DNA of 64,000 nt from VXYK01 sp965214565 (GCA_965214565.1 OZ243951.1:620001-684000); one strand, 5' to 3'; positions 44,596 through 54,742 are shown, counted from the first letter of the stretch. Program-made: numbers and translations. Notes: generated by a model not told the origin, from the letters alone.

Positions 44596-45366
44596 CTAGT
44601 TCGGGTGCATGCCGCCGTCGACAACCAGCACCTGTCCGGTCATGTAGGACGAGGCGTCGCTCGACAGGAAAAGGGCCGCACCCACCATCTCGTCGGGCTC
44701 GGCACAACGATTCAGAAGGGTCTGAGCGCCCATCGACTCAGCCGCCCCCTCACCAAGATTGCGCACCATGTCGGTGTTGACCGGTCCGGGTGCCAGGGCG
44801 TTCACCCGAATGCCGTCGTCGGCGAGCTCACCGGCGAAGGACCGGGTGATTGACAACAGAGCCGCCTTCATCGAGGCATACATCGACACGCCCCGTGCAA
44901 ACTGGAACGCCCCCACCGAGATCACGTTGATGACCGCACCGTGGCCCGAGTCTCGGAGATGGTCACGGGCAGCGCCGATGAGCAGCGCAGGACCGCGCAG
45001 GTTCACCTCGAAGGACTTCTGCCACATGCCCGGATCCTGGCTGCCGACCGGAGCGGCCAGGGCGTTGGCAGCGTTGTTGACGACGATGTCGATCCCGCCG
45101 AAACGGTCCACCGCCGCACCAACGATCCTCCCAGCGCTGTCTGAGTCGCCCATGTTGACCGCAACCCCGAGGGCTCCCGACCCCATCGACTCAAGGTGGG
45201 CCTGCGTTGCTTGACAGGCAGTTTCCTTGCGACTGGCCACGACCACGTTCGCACCCGCCGCCGCGAACCCTTCAGCAACCGCACGACCTATGCCGCGTGT
45301 CCCGCCAGTAACCACCGCAGTGCGGCCCGTGAGATCAAACAGAGTCCGTAACTTGCCCACATCCAT
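44596..45366 (-). CDS. Short-chain dehydrogenase/reductase
   Basis: A 256-residue SDR: cofactor motif TGGTRGIGRAVAEG, NNAANAL, catalytic Ser in NVISVGAF and Tyr/Lys in YASMKAALL, C-terminal SSDASSYMTGQVLVVDGG. It reduces or oxidises a hydroxyl or carbonyl with NAD(P)(H). The Arg in the first turn and following ASRK suggest NADPH. It is similar in C-terminal wording to the SDR scrap at 19992-20126, but that scrap is not a copy of it. Confidence 0.9.
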   Translation of the reverse strand: MDVGKLRTLFDLTGRTAVVTGGTRGIGRAVAEGFAAAGANVVVASRKETACQATQAHLESMGSGALGVAVNMGDSDSAGRIVGAAVDRFGGIDIVVNNAANALAAPVGSQDPGMWQKSFEVNLRGPALLIGAARDHLRDSGHGAVINVISVGAFQFARGVSMYASMKAALLSITRSFAGELADDGIRVNALAPGPVNTDMVRNLGEGAAESMGAQTLLNRCAEPDEMVGAALFLSSDASSYMTGQVLVVDGGMHPN

Positions 45367-45607
45367 AGCCGCCGACCCTACCCCATCAGCACTGAGGCTC
45401 CTAGGGCTGTCGGCGCGGACACCTCCCGGTCAGACCTAGAGTGCAGGTTTCGCACATCAGTCGAAAGCGTCGTCGCAACCGCCCAGCAACAGGTCTCCCG
45501 ACCCGGGACCGACCCGGTGTCACAGACGAGGGTCGCCTACAACGAGGCTCGCTACGGAGACAACAATCCTGAGCGCGGCGCACAACAAACGGTGCGCCAC
45601 AGGTCGG

Positions 45608-46534
45608 CTAGGAGAGCAGGGCCTCGTGGAGCAGGGCGAAGAAGTGGTCGCTGGGGTAGTGGGTGACGATTTCGACATTGGGCTCGCCGCCGCCGAATCC
45701 GAGCTGGTCGACCTCCATCACTCCGCGTTGGGGGCCGTCGCCGACCATCACGTCCACATGCAGACGGTTGGTTGTCGCCACGCTCGGGTCGATGGCATGG
45801 GCCATGGCTATCGGGTCGGGGAGGTCGTCCCCGGCCAGACCGTTCTCCATGGCGAACCTGCGCACCACCTGCGAAATGCCGACTGCGAATCTCGACAGCT
45901 CCGTGTCGAGGGCAGTCAAAGCCGCGTAGCGGTCGGCGTCGACCACCGCCGAAGCGATCGAGACGTCCCAGCCCACAAACTCGATGGGGAACCCGGCGCG
46001 GGTCACCACCGCCGCCGCTTCGGGATCGGCCCAGAAGTTGTATTCCGCCATCGCCGACACGTTTCCGGGTCCATGGACACCAGTGCCTCCCATCACCACC
46101 ACCCGGTCGACCGCGTCGGCGATCTCAGGCGCCAGCAGCACCGCAATGGCCACATTGGTCAACGGGCCCAAGGCCACCAGCGTGATCTCACCGGGGGCGG
46201 CCAGGATCGTGTCCACGATGACCTGAGCGCCGCGGCCTGCCGTGGGCACCCGGCCCGACAACGGATAGCCGGCGTCGCCCATCCCGTCCTCGCCATGCAC
46301 GTACTGCGCGGTCTCCAACGAGCGCATCAACGGCGTGGCCGCACCCGCATACACCGGCACTTGGGCACCGCACAGTTCCACCGTGTACAGCGCGTTCTGC
46401 ACCGCTTGATCAAGTCCCACATTGCCCGACACCACGGTGATCGCCTCGACGTCGACGCCCGCGTGTCGCAGAGCCATCACCAACGCAACGGCATCATCGC
46501 TGGCGGTGTCGGTGTCAATCAGGAATCGGCGCAT
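45608..46534 (-). CDS. Nucleoside hydrolase (IUNH family)
   Basis: A 308-residue enzyme with the calcium-binding DTDTASDDAVALVMAL at the N-terminus, LVALGPLTNVAIAV, VVMGGTGVHGPGNVSAMAEYNFWADPEAA, and a late DPIAMAHAIDPS supplying the final Asp. It hydrolyses the N-glycosidic bond of nucleosides for salvage. It is divergent from ileS with 64 bases between the starts, which leaves no room for a T-box leader. The 240-base gap downstream (45367-45607) shows nothing recognisable. Confidence 0.9.
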   Translation of the reverse strand: MRRFLIDTDTASDDAVALVMALRHAGVDVEAITVVSGNVGLDQAVQNALYTVELCGAQVPVYAGAATPLMRSLETAQYVHGEDGMGDAGYPLSGRVPTAGRGAQVIVDTILAAPGEITLVALGPLTNVAIAVLLAPEIADAVDRVVVMGGTGVHGPGNVSAMAEYNFWADPEAAAVVTRAGFPIEFVGWDVSIASAVVDADRYAALTALDTELSRFAVGISQVVRRFAMENGLAGDDLPDPIAMAHAIDPSVATTNRLHVDVMVGDGPQRGVMEVDQLGFGGGEPNVEIVTHYPSDHFFALLHEALLS

Positions 46535-46598
46535 CCGCAGATCCTAGACCTGGCAAGCCGCAGTGACGCATTGCCGAGTGCCGGTAGCCTGTGGCTCC

Positions 46599-49500
46599 AT
46601 GAGTGACGCAGCCAACGCTCCCTATCCCCATGTCGGCAAAGCAGACCTGCCGGAAATCGAGCGGCGCATCCTCGACTACTGGGCGGCTGACCACACCTTC
46701 GAAGAGTCGGTCGAGCAGCGCCCGGCCGACACCGAATACGTGTTCTACGACGGCCCGCCGTTCGCCAACGGACTCCCCCACCACGGGCACCTGCTGACCG
46801 GCTACGTCAAGGACGTCGTCCCCCGCTACTTCACGATGAGGGGCCGCCGGGTTGAGAGGCGTTTCGGCTGGGACTGCCACGGCCTCCCCGCCGAGATGGA
46901 AGCCGAGAAGGAACTCCCAGTCGCCGGTCGGGCATCGATCATCGAGTACGGCATCGAGAAGTTCAACGAGTACTGCCGCACCTCGGTACTCAAATACACC
47001 AGGGAGTGGGAGAAGACCGTCACCCGGCAGGCCCGCTGGGTCGACTTCGACAACGACTACAAGACCATGGACCGCGACTACATGGAATCGGTCATGTGGG
47101 CCTTCAAACAGCTCTGGGACAAGGGTCTTATCTACCAGTCGAACCGGGTGCTGCCCTACAGCTGGGGTGCCGAGACTCCCCTGTCGAACCACGAGATCCG
47201 ACTCGATGACGCCACCCGTCCCCGCCAGGACCCGGCCATCACCGTGGCGTTCGAACTCGACGACCCCAGCGGACTCCCGTGGTCCGACGGGCCGGACGGA
47301 GCCCAGACCGGCCAGGGCGGACGAGTATCGATCCTGGCTTGGACCACCACCCCGTGGACACTGCCGTCGAACCTCGCTCTCGCAGTGGGACCAGACCTCC
47401 GGTACGCGGTCATGCAGGACACCGACGGCAGCCGCTACGTGCTGAGCGAGGCCGCGGTCGAGTCCTATGAGCGCCAACTCCGCAACGCCACCCATGTCGG
47501 CACCATCGACGGCTCCGAACTCGTCGGCCGCAGCTACACCCCGCTGTTCGATTTCTTCGCCGACATGGCTGAGGTCGATCCCCAAAAGCCCCATCACGGC
47601 ACCGACCGTGCCTTCGTCATCCTCCAAGGCGACTTCATCGACACCTCCGAGGGCACCGGGGTCGTGCACATGGCGCCCGGTTTCGGCGAGGACGACCAGC
47701 GGGTGGTTACCGAAGCGGGGATCGGCACGGTCGTGCCGGTCGACGACTCGGGCCGTTTCACCGCAGAGGTCGCCGACTGGGCGGGAATCAACGTGCTCGA
47801 AGCCAACGCCGGGATCATCAAGGCGCTGCGCGACTCGGGCCGGCTCGTACGCCACGACAGCTACACCCACAATTACCCGCACTGCTGGCGCACCGACACG
47901 CCGATCATCTACAAGGCCATGCCCAGCTGGTATGTGAAGGTCACCGACATCCGCGATCGGCTGCTGGAAACCAACCAGGAGATCAACTGGGTGCCGAGCC
48001 ATATCCGCGACGGGCGTTTCGGGATGTGGTTGGAGGGGGCGAGGGACTGGTCGATCTCACGCAACCGGTTCTGGGGTTCGCCGATCCCAGTGTGGATCAG
48101 CGACAATCCCGAGTATCCGCGTACCGACGTGTACGGCAGTCTCGACGAACTCGAGGCCGACTTCGGGGTCCGCCCCGACAACCTCCACCGTCCCTTCATC
48201 GACGAGTTGGTGCGCCCCAACCCCGACGACCCCAGCGACCGCTCGATGATGCGACGGGTTCCCGAGGTGCTCGACTGCTGGTTCGAGTCCGGTGCCATGC
48301 CCTTCGCTCAGGTCCACTACCCCTTCGAGAACAAGGAGTGGTTCGACGAGCACTTCCCGGCGGACTTCATCGTCGAGTACATCAACCAGTCACGCGGCTG
48401 GTTCTACACGTTGCATGTGCTGGCCACGGCGTTGTTCGACCGACCTGCCTTCCAGAACGTCATCTGTCACGGAATCCTGCTGGCGGACGACGGAGCCAAG
48501 CTCTCCAAGAAGCTGCGCAACTACACAGAACCTGAAGACATCTTCTCCAAGCAGGGGTCCGACGCGCTGCGTTGGTACTTCATGTCGTCCAACATCGTGC
48601 GCGGCGGCGATGCACGCATCTCTGATGCGGCCATCGACGATGTTGTTCGCCAGGTGATCCTGCCGATCTGGAACGCCTATTCGTTCTTCACTCTCTACGC
48701 CAACGTCGAGGAGTACCGGGCGACGTTCCGCACCGACAGCACAGAACTGCTCGACCGCTACATCCTCGCCAAGACCCGCGACCTGATCGCCCGGACCGAA
48801 GCCCGCATGGACGCCTATGACCTGTCGGGCGCGGCAATGGAGATCCGCTCATTCATCGACGCACTCAACAATTGGTACATCCGCCGCTCCCGGGACCGCT
48901 TCTGGGGTGTCGACGGCAGCGGAGCAGACGTCGGCGGTCTCGACACCCTCTACAGCGTACTGGTCACGCTTGTGCAGGTAGCAGCACCTTTCCTACCGAT
49001 GGTGAGCGAAGAGATCTGGCTCGGTCTGACCGGCGGCGACGACAGCTTGGCGCCGTCAGTGCACCTCTGCGACTGGCCCTCAACCGACAGCCTCCCGACA
49101 GACGAAGCGCTCGTCGCGGCGATGGATCGGCTTCGCGACGTCGCCTCCACCGCTCTGCGGCTGCGCGAGAACGAGGGTCTGCGGGTGCGGTTGCCGCTCG
49201 CATCGCTCACCGTCGCAGGCCGCGATGCAACCACTCTCGAGCCCTTCAGCGAACTGCTCGCCGATGAACTCAACGTCAAGTCCGTACATGTCACCGACGA
49301 CATCGGGAACCTCGCCACGCTGATTCTTCGACCCGACGGGAAGGCCCTTGGTCCCCGCCTGGGTTCTGCGGTGCAGGCGGTGTTCGCCGCAGCCCGCAAG
49401 GGCGAATGGGAAGCTCGGGGCGACGGTACCGTTGCCGTCGCGGGTCAGGTACTGGGCACCGACGAGTACGAACTCGTGCTCGAATCCCCCGAAGGCGTCG

Positions 49501-49838
49501 TTGCGGCTGCTCTGCGCTCCAACGATGCGGTGGTCAGCATCGACACCGCCGTCACCGCAGAACTCGAAGCCGAGGGTCTCGCCCGTGACATGGTCCGTGA
49601 GATCCAGAACGCACGCCGAGCCGAGGACCTGGTGGTCACCGACCGTATCGAGGTCTTCGTCACAACCGCTTGCAAGACAGCCCTGGAATCCCTCGAAGAA
49701 CATCGTGGCTACGTTTCTGAGCAGGTGCTGGCCACCGACATCAGCACCGCCGCCTCTCGAGACGGTCTGAGCGTCCACAAGACCAAGATCGACGGCGAAC
49801 CATTCTGCTTCTCACTGCGCACGACCCCGACCACCTAG
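46599..49838 (+). CDS. ileS: Isoleucyl-tRNA synthetase, long (type II) form
   Basis: A 1079-residue class Ia synthetase: the HIGH motif appears as HHGH in ANGLPHHGHLLTG, and KMSKS as AKLSKKLRNYT (~residue 635), with SYTHNYPHCWRTDTPIIYKA and DCWFESGAMP typical of IleRS. Length and these motif variants fit the eukaryote-like type that is usually mupirocin-resistant (family knowledge). It charges tRNA-Ile in the cytoplasm and is probably the essential copy. ATG 46599 begins MSDAANAPYPHVG; the upstream in-frame stretch to 46563 is rejected as it lies in the intergenic gap. No T-box or attenuator is seen. Confidence 0.93.
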   Translation: MSDAANAPYPHVGKADLPEIERRILDYWAADHTFEESVEQRPADTEYVFYDGPPFANGLPHHGHLLTGYVKDVVPRYFTMRGRRVERRFGWDCHGLPAEMEAEKELPVAGRASIIEYGIEKFNEYCRTSVLKYTREWEKTVTRQARWVDFDNDYKTMDRDYMESVMWAFKQLWDKGLIYQSNRVLPYSWGAETPLSNHEIRLDDATRPRQDPAITVAFELDDPSGLPWSDGPDGAQTGQGGRVSILAWTTTPWTLPSNLALAVGPDLRYAVMQDTDGSRYVLSEAAVESYERQLRNATHVGTIDGSELVGRSYTPLFDFFADMAEVDPQKPHHGTDRAFVILQGDFIDTSEGTGVVHMAPGFGEDDQRVVTEAGIGTVVPVDDSGRFTAEVADWAGINVLEANAGIIKALRDSGRLVRHDSYTHNYPHCWRTDTPIIYKAMPSWYVKVTDIRDRLLETNQEINWVPSHIRDGRFGMWLEGARDWSISRNRFWGSPIPVWISDNPEYPRTDVYGSLDELEADFGVRPDNLHRPFIDELVRPNPDDPSDRSMMRRVPEVLDCWFESGAMPFAQVHYPFENKEWFDEHFPADFIVEYINQSRGWFYTLHVLATALFDRPAFQNVICHGILLADDGAKLSKKLRNYTEPEDIFSKQGSDALRWYFMSSNIVRGGDARISDAAIDDVVRQVILPIWNAYSFFTLYANVEEYRATFRTDSTELLDRYILAKTRDLIARTEARMDAYDLSGAAMEIRSFIDALNNWYIRRSRDRFWGVDGSGADVGGLDTLYSVLVTLVQVAAPFLPMVSEEIWLGLTGGDDSLAPSVHLCDWPSTDSLPTDEALVAAMDRLRDVASTALRLRENEGLRVRLPLASLTVAGRDATTLEPFSELLADELNVKSVHVTDDIGNLATLILRPDGKALGPRLGSAVQAVFAAARKGEWEARGDGTVAVAGQVLGTDEYELVLESPEGVVAAALRSNDAVVSIDTAVTAELEAEGLARDMVREIQNARRAEDLVVTDRIEVFVTTACKTALESLEEHRGYVSEQVLATDISTAASRDGLSVHKTKIDGEPFCFSLRTTPTT

Positions 49839-49856
49839 GCGACAGACACGGAGCGC

Positions 49857-50825
49857 CTAACTGCCGAGTCGGCGGCCTTCTTCCACAAGGTTGATCTCCC
49901 AGATCACCTTGGACAGGGCGTCACCCGCGGTGATCGTCGGGTACCTCAGAGGGTTCTCGGGGGTCACCGTTGTGGGGACCGGCGCCAGGATGGTCCATGG
50001 TTCGGGATGGGCGAATTGAACCACCGAATAGCGGTCACCCTGCTGACCTGTGCCTGACACCACCCGGTGGAAACCCGGCGGGATCGCACCGTTGGTCAGC
50101 CGTTCGAGCATCAGACCGGTGTTGATGATCGCTCCGTCATCAGGCGGGACCGCATCGATCCAGCCGTCCTCGACCTGGACCTGCAAGCCGGCTGCAGTGG
50201 CGCGGGGCAGCGCCGTTATCAGATTGATGTCGGCATGCTCGACAGCCCACACATGGGTCTCATCGGGAGCCTGGTTCATCGCCGGGTAGTGGATCGCCCT
50301 AGTCAGGTTCGCGCCGTCGACGAGCATCTGCTCGAAGAACGATTCGTGGAGGCCCAGACCGACCGCGATGATCCTTGACACCCGAATCTGCAGAGACACG
50401 ACCGTGTCGTGGAAGTCGAGGAGTAGTTCGCCGGCACCCGCGATGTCGTTGTCGGGCAGTGTCGGCGGCCCGTAGCGGAACGGGTACTGGGCACGCAACG
50501 GATGGCCCTCGGGGCGTGAAGCACTCCAGTTGAGCATCTCCTTGAAGTCGGGCACATCCGCGATCGCGGCAGTCTCCACAAGCAGTCCCGTGTATCCCGT
50601 TTGTCCGTTGCTACCAGGGACTATGTATTCATCCTTGCGGTCCTGGGGCAGGGAGAAGAACTCTTCGAGCTTGCCGTAGACCTCGTCGATCATGTCGACG
50701 CTCATGTCATGCTCCACGTAGACGAACCCCGTGACCAGGCTTTTCATAACTCCGTCTACGACGCTTCGCCGCGCCGCGCGGTCCCCCTGCTCGAAGGCCA
50801 ACAGGTCGACATCGAGGATTTCCAT
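49857..50825 (-). CDS. 2-oxoglutarate/Fe(II) oxygenase, isopenicillin-N-synthase-like
   Basis: A 322-residue protein. The N-terminal DIOX_N region is followed by a jelly-roll core with the facial triad His-x-Asp in VEHADINLITALP and a distal His in PGFHRVVSG, and the oxoglutarate-binding Arg-x-Ser in DRYSVVQF. It hydroxylates, desaturates or cyclises an unknown small molecule with O2. It is convergent with ileS (18 bases apart) and divergent from nrdA. No biosynthetic partner is adjacent. Confidence 0.88.
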   Translation of the reverse strand: MEILDVDLLAFEQGDRAARRSVVDGVMKSLVTGFVYVEHDMSVDMIDEVYGKLEEFFSLPQDRKDEYIVPGSNGQTGYTGLLVETAAIADVPDFKEMLNWSASRPEGHPLRAQYPFRYGPPTLPDNDIAGAGELLLDFHDTVVSLQIRVSRIIAVGLGLHESFFEQMLVDGANLTRAIHYPAMNQAPDETHVWAVEHADINLITALPRATAAGLQVQVEDGWIDAVPPDDGAIINTGLMLERLTNGAIPPGFHRVVSGTGQQGDRYSVVQFAHPEPWTILAPVPTTVTPENPLRYPTITAGDALSKVIWEINLVEEGRRLGS

Positions 50826-50939
50826 ACCCGGAATTTACTCCAGACCACTTCGACGGTGTCCACACCTAGCCCTTCGACTGCAAAAAACTGACGGCCGATC
50901 AGACAAATAGGCAGGCCAGAGGATTATCGCGAACGCGGG

Positions 50940-50969
50940 TTGACGCGTCTGTAATTTCACTGCTGTAAT
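50940..50969 (+). promoter_or_regulatory. Candidate promoter for nrdAB with duplicated TGTAATT
   Basis: -35 TTGACG (50940-50945), 18 bases, -10 TGTAAT (50964-50969), about 90 bases of leader to ATG 51066. The heptamer TGTAATT occurs twice, 14 bases apart (50950-50956 and 50964-50970), and may be a regulator site. No clear NrdR box or cobalamin riboswitch was recognised. Confidence 0.5.
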
Positions 50970-51065
50970 TGTTGGTCCGCGACTATCAACGCAGTCACGG
51001 TGAGGGCGGCGCCAACCTGGAACCGCTCCCCTTCAACCCCCTCAATCGACACGGAAGGTCAAACG

Positions 51066-53615
51066 ATGGTGATGCAACAGGATCGGCTCAGCGCCGTACA
51101 GAGCACACCAGCAGCCTCAACCGTCAACACCAGCATGCGAGTGCGCAAGCGTAACGGCACGCTCGAGCCCGTAGATGTCAACAAGATCGTCAACGCGGTC
51201 GCCCGAGCCTCAGAGGGACTGCACGGCGTCGACCCCATGATCGTGTCGACCCGCACCATCGCCGCACTGGCCGACGGCGCCACCACCCAGGAACTCGACG
51301 AACTGTCGATCCGCACGGCCGCTGGCCTGATCGTTGAAGAACCCAACTACTCGAAACTTGCTGCTCGCCTGCTCTCGACCTACATCGACAAGGAGGTCCG
51401 CAACCAGAACGCTCCCTGGTTCTCCGAGTCAGTGTCACTCGGCCACTCGCTCGGACTGATCAGCGACGAGGTGTTCGAGTTCGTCGGCGAGCACGCCCCG
51501 GAGCTCAACGCCGCCATCGACAGCCAACGGGACCGCAATTTTGAGTTCTTCGGGGTCCGCACGGTCTATGACCGCTATCTGCTGCGCCACCCCGCAACCC
51601 GCAAGGTCATCGAAACCCCCCAGTACTTCTTCCTGCGTGTCGCCTGTGGACTCTCCAACAACCCCGAGGAGGCCATCTACTTCTACGACCTGATGTCGTC
51701 GCTGGCCTACCTGCCGTCAAGCCCCACACTCTTCAACTCCGGCACCAGACACCCGCAGATGTCGAGTTGCTACCTGCTCGACTCCCCCGAGGACTCACTC
51801 GAAGGCATCTACAAGCGCTACACCGACATCGCGCAGCTCTCCAAGTTCGCCGGCGGGATCGGTGTCGCCTGGCACCGAGTCCGTTCCAAGGACAGTCTCA
51901 TCGTCGGCACCAACGGGCTCTCCAACGGTATCGTCCCCTGGCTCAAGACCCTCGATGCCTCTGTCGCGGCAGTCAACCAGGGAGGCCGTCGCAAAGGCGC
52001 AGCCTGCGTCTACCTCGAAACCTGGCATGCCGACATTGCACAATTCCTCGAACTGCGCGACAACACCGGTGACCACACCCGCCGGACGCACAACATCAAC
52101 CTCGCTAACTGGATTCCCGACCTGTTCATGGAGCGGGTCAAGAACGGCTGGAAGTGGAGCCTTTTCGACCCCAAGAAGGTGCCGGAGTTGATCGACACCT
52201 ACGGCGACGAGTTCCGCGCCATATACGAACAGGCAGAGGCCGACGGGCTCGAAGAGAAGCAGGTCGAGGCCCGAGAGCTCTATCAACGCATGATGCGGGC
52301 CCTGGCCGAGACGGGAAACGGCTGGATGACCTTCAAGGACTCCTCCAACCGCAAGTGCAACCAGACCGGGCCTGGATCAACGGGTGAAGCCAACTCCCGC
52401 GACCGAGTGGTGCACCTCTCCAACCTCTGCACCGAGATCATCGAGGTGACGAGCCAGGCCGAGACGGCGGTGTGCAACCTCGGCTCGGTCAACCTCGGCG
52501 AGTTTGTCACTGCCGTGCCCGCTGAGGCCCCGTCGCTCACCGCTCTGACCAGTGCCAACGGCGAAACGCCCACCGAGACTGCCGCAATGCCGAACAACCC
52601 AGGCGATCTCAAGACAATTGACTACCAGCGGCTCGGCCAGGTGGTGCGGCAGGTAGTGCCGTTCCTCGACCGGGTCATCGACATCAACTTCTATCCGACC
52701 CCCGAGGCCGACACCTCAAACCACCGCTGGCGACCCGTCGGTCTCGGATTGATGGGCCTGCAGGACGTCTTCTTCAAGATGGGTCTGGCTTTCGACTCAC
52801 CCGAAGCGCGAGAGGTCTCCCGTCGCATCAGCGAGGAGATCTACTTCAACGCCCTATGGGCCTCAACGGAATTGGCGGAGAGCAACGGCGCCCACTCGGC
52901 CTTCGCCGAGACCAGAGCCGCGAGGGGCGACCTGCAGTTCGACCTGTGGGGCGTGGAGCCCACAGATCCGCAGCGCTGGGAGTCCCTGCGTCAACGCATC
53001 GCACAGCACGGGCTGCGAAACTCTCTGATGATCGCCATCGCCCCCACCGCGACGATCGCTTCTATCGCCGGATGCTACGAATGCATCGAACCCCAGGTGT
53101 CCAACCTGTTCAAACGGGAGACGCTCTCTGGAGAGTTCATGCAGATCAACCGCTACCTCGTTGCAGAACTTCAACGGCGAGGTCTGTGGGACCCCGAGAT
53201 GATTGCCGAGGTCAAGAAGGCGGAAGGCTCGGTCCAATCGATCGACCGGGTTCCCGACGACCTCAAGGCCGTCTATCGCACCGCCTGGGAGATCCCCATG
53301 AAGTCTCTGATCGAGATGGCCGCCGATCGTGGTGCCTTCATCGATCAGAGCCAGTCGTTGAACCTGTTCATGGAGGCGCCAACGATAGGAAAGCTGTCCT
53401 CCATGTATATGCACGCCTGGGAGAAGGGCCTGAAAACTACCTATTACCTGCGTAGTCGGCCCAAGACACGCATCAACAAGACCGCCGCCGACGCGGCCGG
53501 TCCCAGTTCAGGTGGTGGCCCGACCAACGGCACCCGCAACAAGGCGGCCTTCACCGATTCAGAAGCGCTCGCCTGCTCATTGGAGAACCCCGAAACATGC
53601 GAGGCATGTGACTGA
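51066..53615 (+). CDS. nrdA: Ribonucleotide reductase class Ia, alpha subunit
   Basis: An 849-residue catalytic subunit making deoxynucleotides for DNA synthesis. An N-terminal ATP-cone (~20-110, VRKRNGTLEPVDVNKIVNAV) provides allosteric control. Active-site cysteines are in QMSSCYLLDSPEDS, LSNLCTEIIE and AVCNLGSVNLGEF, and a C-terminal CEACD pair carries reducing power. Between CNLGSVNLGEFV and IDYQRLG there is a ~37-residue Ala/Thr/Pro/Asn-rich insertion that I do not expect in the family. ATG 51066 is used (AAGG upstream); a second ATG lies two codons later. The stop overlaps nrdB (TGATG). Confidence 0.93.
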   Translation: MVMQQDRLSAVQSTPAASTVNTSMRVRKRNGTLEPVDVNKIVNAVARASEGLHGVDPMIVSTRTIAALADGATTQELDELSIRTAAGLIVEEPNYSKLAARLLSTYIDKEVRNQNAPWFSESVSLGHSLGLISDEVFEFVGEHAPELNAAIDSQRDRNFEFFGVRTVYDRYLLRHPATRKVIETPQYFFLRVACGLSNNPEEAIYFYDLMSSLAYLPSSPTLFNSGTRHPQMSSCYLLDSPEDSLEGIYKRYTDIAQLSKFAGGIGVAWHRVRSKDSLIVGTNGLSNGIVPWLKTLDASVAAVNQGGRRKGAACVYLETWHADIAQFLELRDNTGDHTRRTHNINLANWIPDLFMERVKNGWKWSLFDPKKVPELIDTYGDEFRAIYEQAEADGLEEKQVEARELYQRMMRALAETGNGWMTFKDSSNRKCNQTGPGSTGEANSRDRVVHLSNLCTEIIEVTSQAETAVCNLGSVNLGEFVTAVPAEAPSLTALTSANGETPTETAAMPNNPGDLKTIDYQRLGQVVRQVVPFLDRVIDINFYPTPEADTSNHRWRPVGLGLMGLQDVFFKMGLAFDSPEAREVSRRISEEIYFNALWASTELAESNGAHSAFAETRAARGDLQFDLWGVEPTDPQRWESLRQRIAQHGLRNSLMIAIAPTATIASIAGCYECIEPQVSNLFKRETLSGEFMQINRYLVAELQRRGLWDPEMIAEVKKAEGSVQSIDRVPDDLKAVYRTAWEIPMKSLIEMAADRGAFIDQSQSLNLFMEAPTIGKLSSMYMHAWEKGLKTTYYLRSRPKTRINKTAADAAGPSSGGGPTNGTRNKAAFTDSEALACSLENPETCEACD

Positions 53616-54742
53616 TGGCCCTAGCCAACGACCCAGACTTCGCCTTCGGCCCGACGCAGCCCGCCGAACCGGTACTACCCGCCGAACCGGCACGACCCGG
53701 AGAGGGCCATGCCGGTCATTACGCCACGCCAGCCGGGGCGGAATCCAACATCTTGGACCCCGGCTTCAACCTGACCCTGCGTCCCATGCGCTATCCGCAG
53801 TTCTTCGAGATGTACAAGGACGCGATCAAGAACACCTGGACCGTCGAGGAGATCGACTTCTCCGACGACCTCACGGACCTTGACCGCAAGCTGATGCCGT
53901 CCGAGAAGCACCTCATCAGCCGGCTCGTGGCGTTCTTTGCCACAGGTGACTCGATCGTCGCCAACAACCTTGTGCTCAACCTCTACGAGCACATCAACTC
54001 GCCCGAGGCGCGCATGTATCTTTCGCGCCAGCTCTACGAAGAGGCACTGCACGTCCAGTTCTACCTGAACCTCCTCGACAACTACATCCCCGACGCCGAC
54101 GAGCGAGCCGCAGCCTTCGCGGCCATCGACAACATTCCCTCGATCCGGGCGAAGGCGGAGTTCTGCTTCAAGTGGATGGACTCTGTGGGCAACGGCCCCC
54201 TGTTGACTGCCGAGGACCGCAAACGGTTCCTGATGAACCTGATCTGTTTCGCGACCTGTATTGAGGGTCTGTTCTTCTTCGCTGCCTTCGCCTATGTGTA
54301 CTTCCTGCGATCGAAGGGACTCCTCAACGGTCTGGCAGCTGGCACCAACTGGGTGTTCCGTGACGAATCGATGCACATGAACTTCGCCCTCGAGGTGATC
54401 AACACGGTGCGTACCGAAGAACCGGACCTCTTCGACGCGGAGCTAGCAGAGCGCATCACCGACATGCTCGAAGATGCCGTCGAGGCCGAATTCATGTTCG
54501 CGCAGGACCTTCTCGGCGAGGGCGTGCCGGGAATGTCCACCGCCGACACCCGTAGTTACCTCGAGTATGTGGCGGATCAGCGGCTCACCCAGTTGAACCT
54601 TCCCCGGCGCTTCGGTTCCCGCAACCCGTTCGCATTCATGGAACTGCAGGATGTGCAGGAGTTGTCGAATTTCTTCGAGCGGACGGTGTCGGCCTACCAG
54701 GTCGGGGTCGAGGGCGAAGTCTCCTTCGACGAAGACTTCTAG
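53615..54742 (+). CDS. nrdB: Ribonucleotide reductase class Ia, beta (radical) subunit
   Basis: A 375-residue di-iron protein. Ligands are recognisable in TGDSIVANNL, EEALHVQFY (Glu, His and the radical Tyr seven residues on from the Glu), CIEGLFFFAAFAYV and RDESMHMNF. The C-terminal tail SFDEDF docks onto NrdA. The first ~45 residues are a Pro/Ala/Glu-rich extension not found in the E. coli protein. The intact Tyr indicates a tyrosyl radical (class Ia) rather than the Phe-type class Ic. Confidence 0.93.
   Translation: MALANDPDFAFGPTQPAEPVLPAEPARPGEGHAGHYATPAGAESNILDPGFNLTLRPMRYPQFFEMYKDAIKNTWTVEEIDFSDDLTDLDRKLMPSEKHLISRLVAFFATGDSIVANNLVLNLYEHINSPEARMYLSRQLYEEALHVQFYLNLLDNYIPDADERAAAFAAIDNIPSIRAKAEFCFKWMDSVGNGPLLTAEDRKRFLMNLICFATCIEGLFFFAAFAYVYFLRSKGLLNGLAAGTNWVFRDESMHMNFALEVINTVRTEEPDLFDAELAERITDMLEDAVEAEFMFAQDLLGEGVPGMSTADTRSYLEYVADQRLTQLNLPRRFGSRNPFAFMELQDVQELSNFFERTVSAYQVGVEGEVSFDEDF

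Noticed and set aside
46535..46598. Possible T-box leader before ileS.
   Set aside because: Only 64 bases separate the divergent starts, too short for a T-box.
46515..48002. Minus-strand ORF of 495 codons.
   Set aside because: Antisense of ileS, which has all expected motifs.
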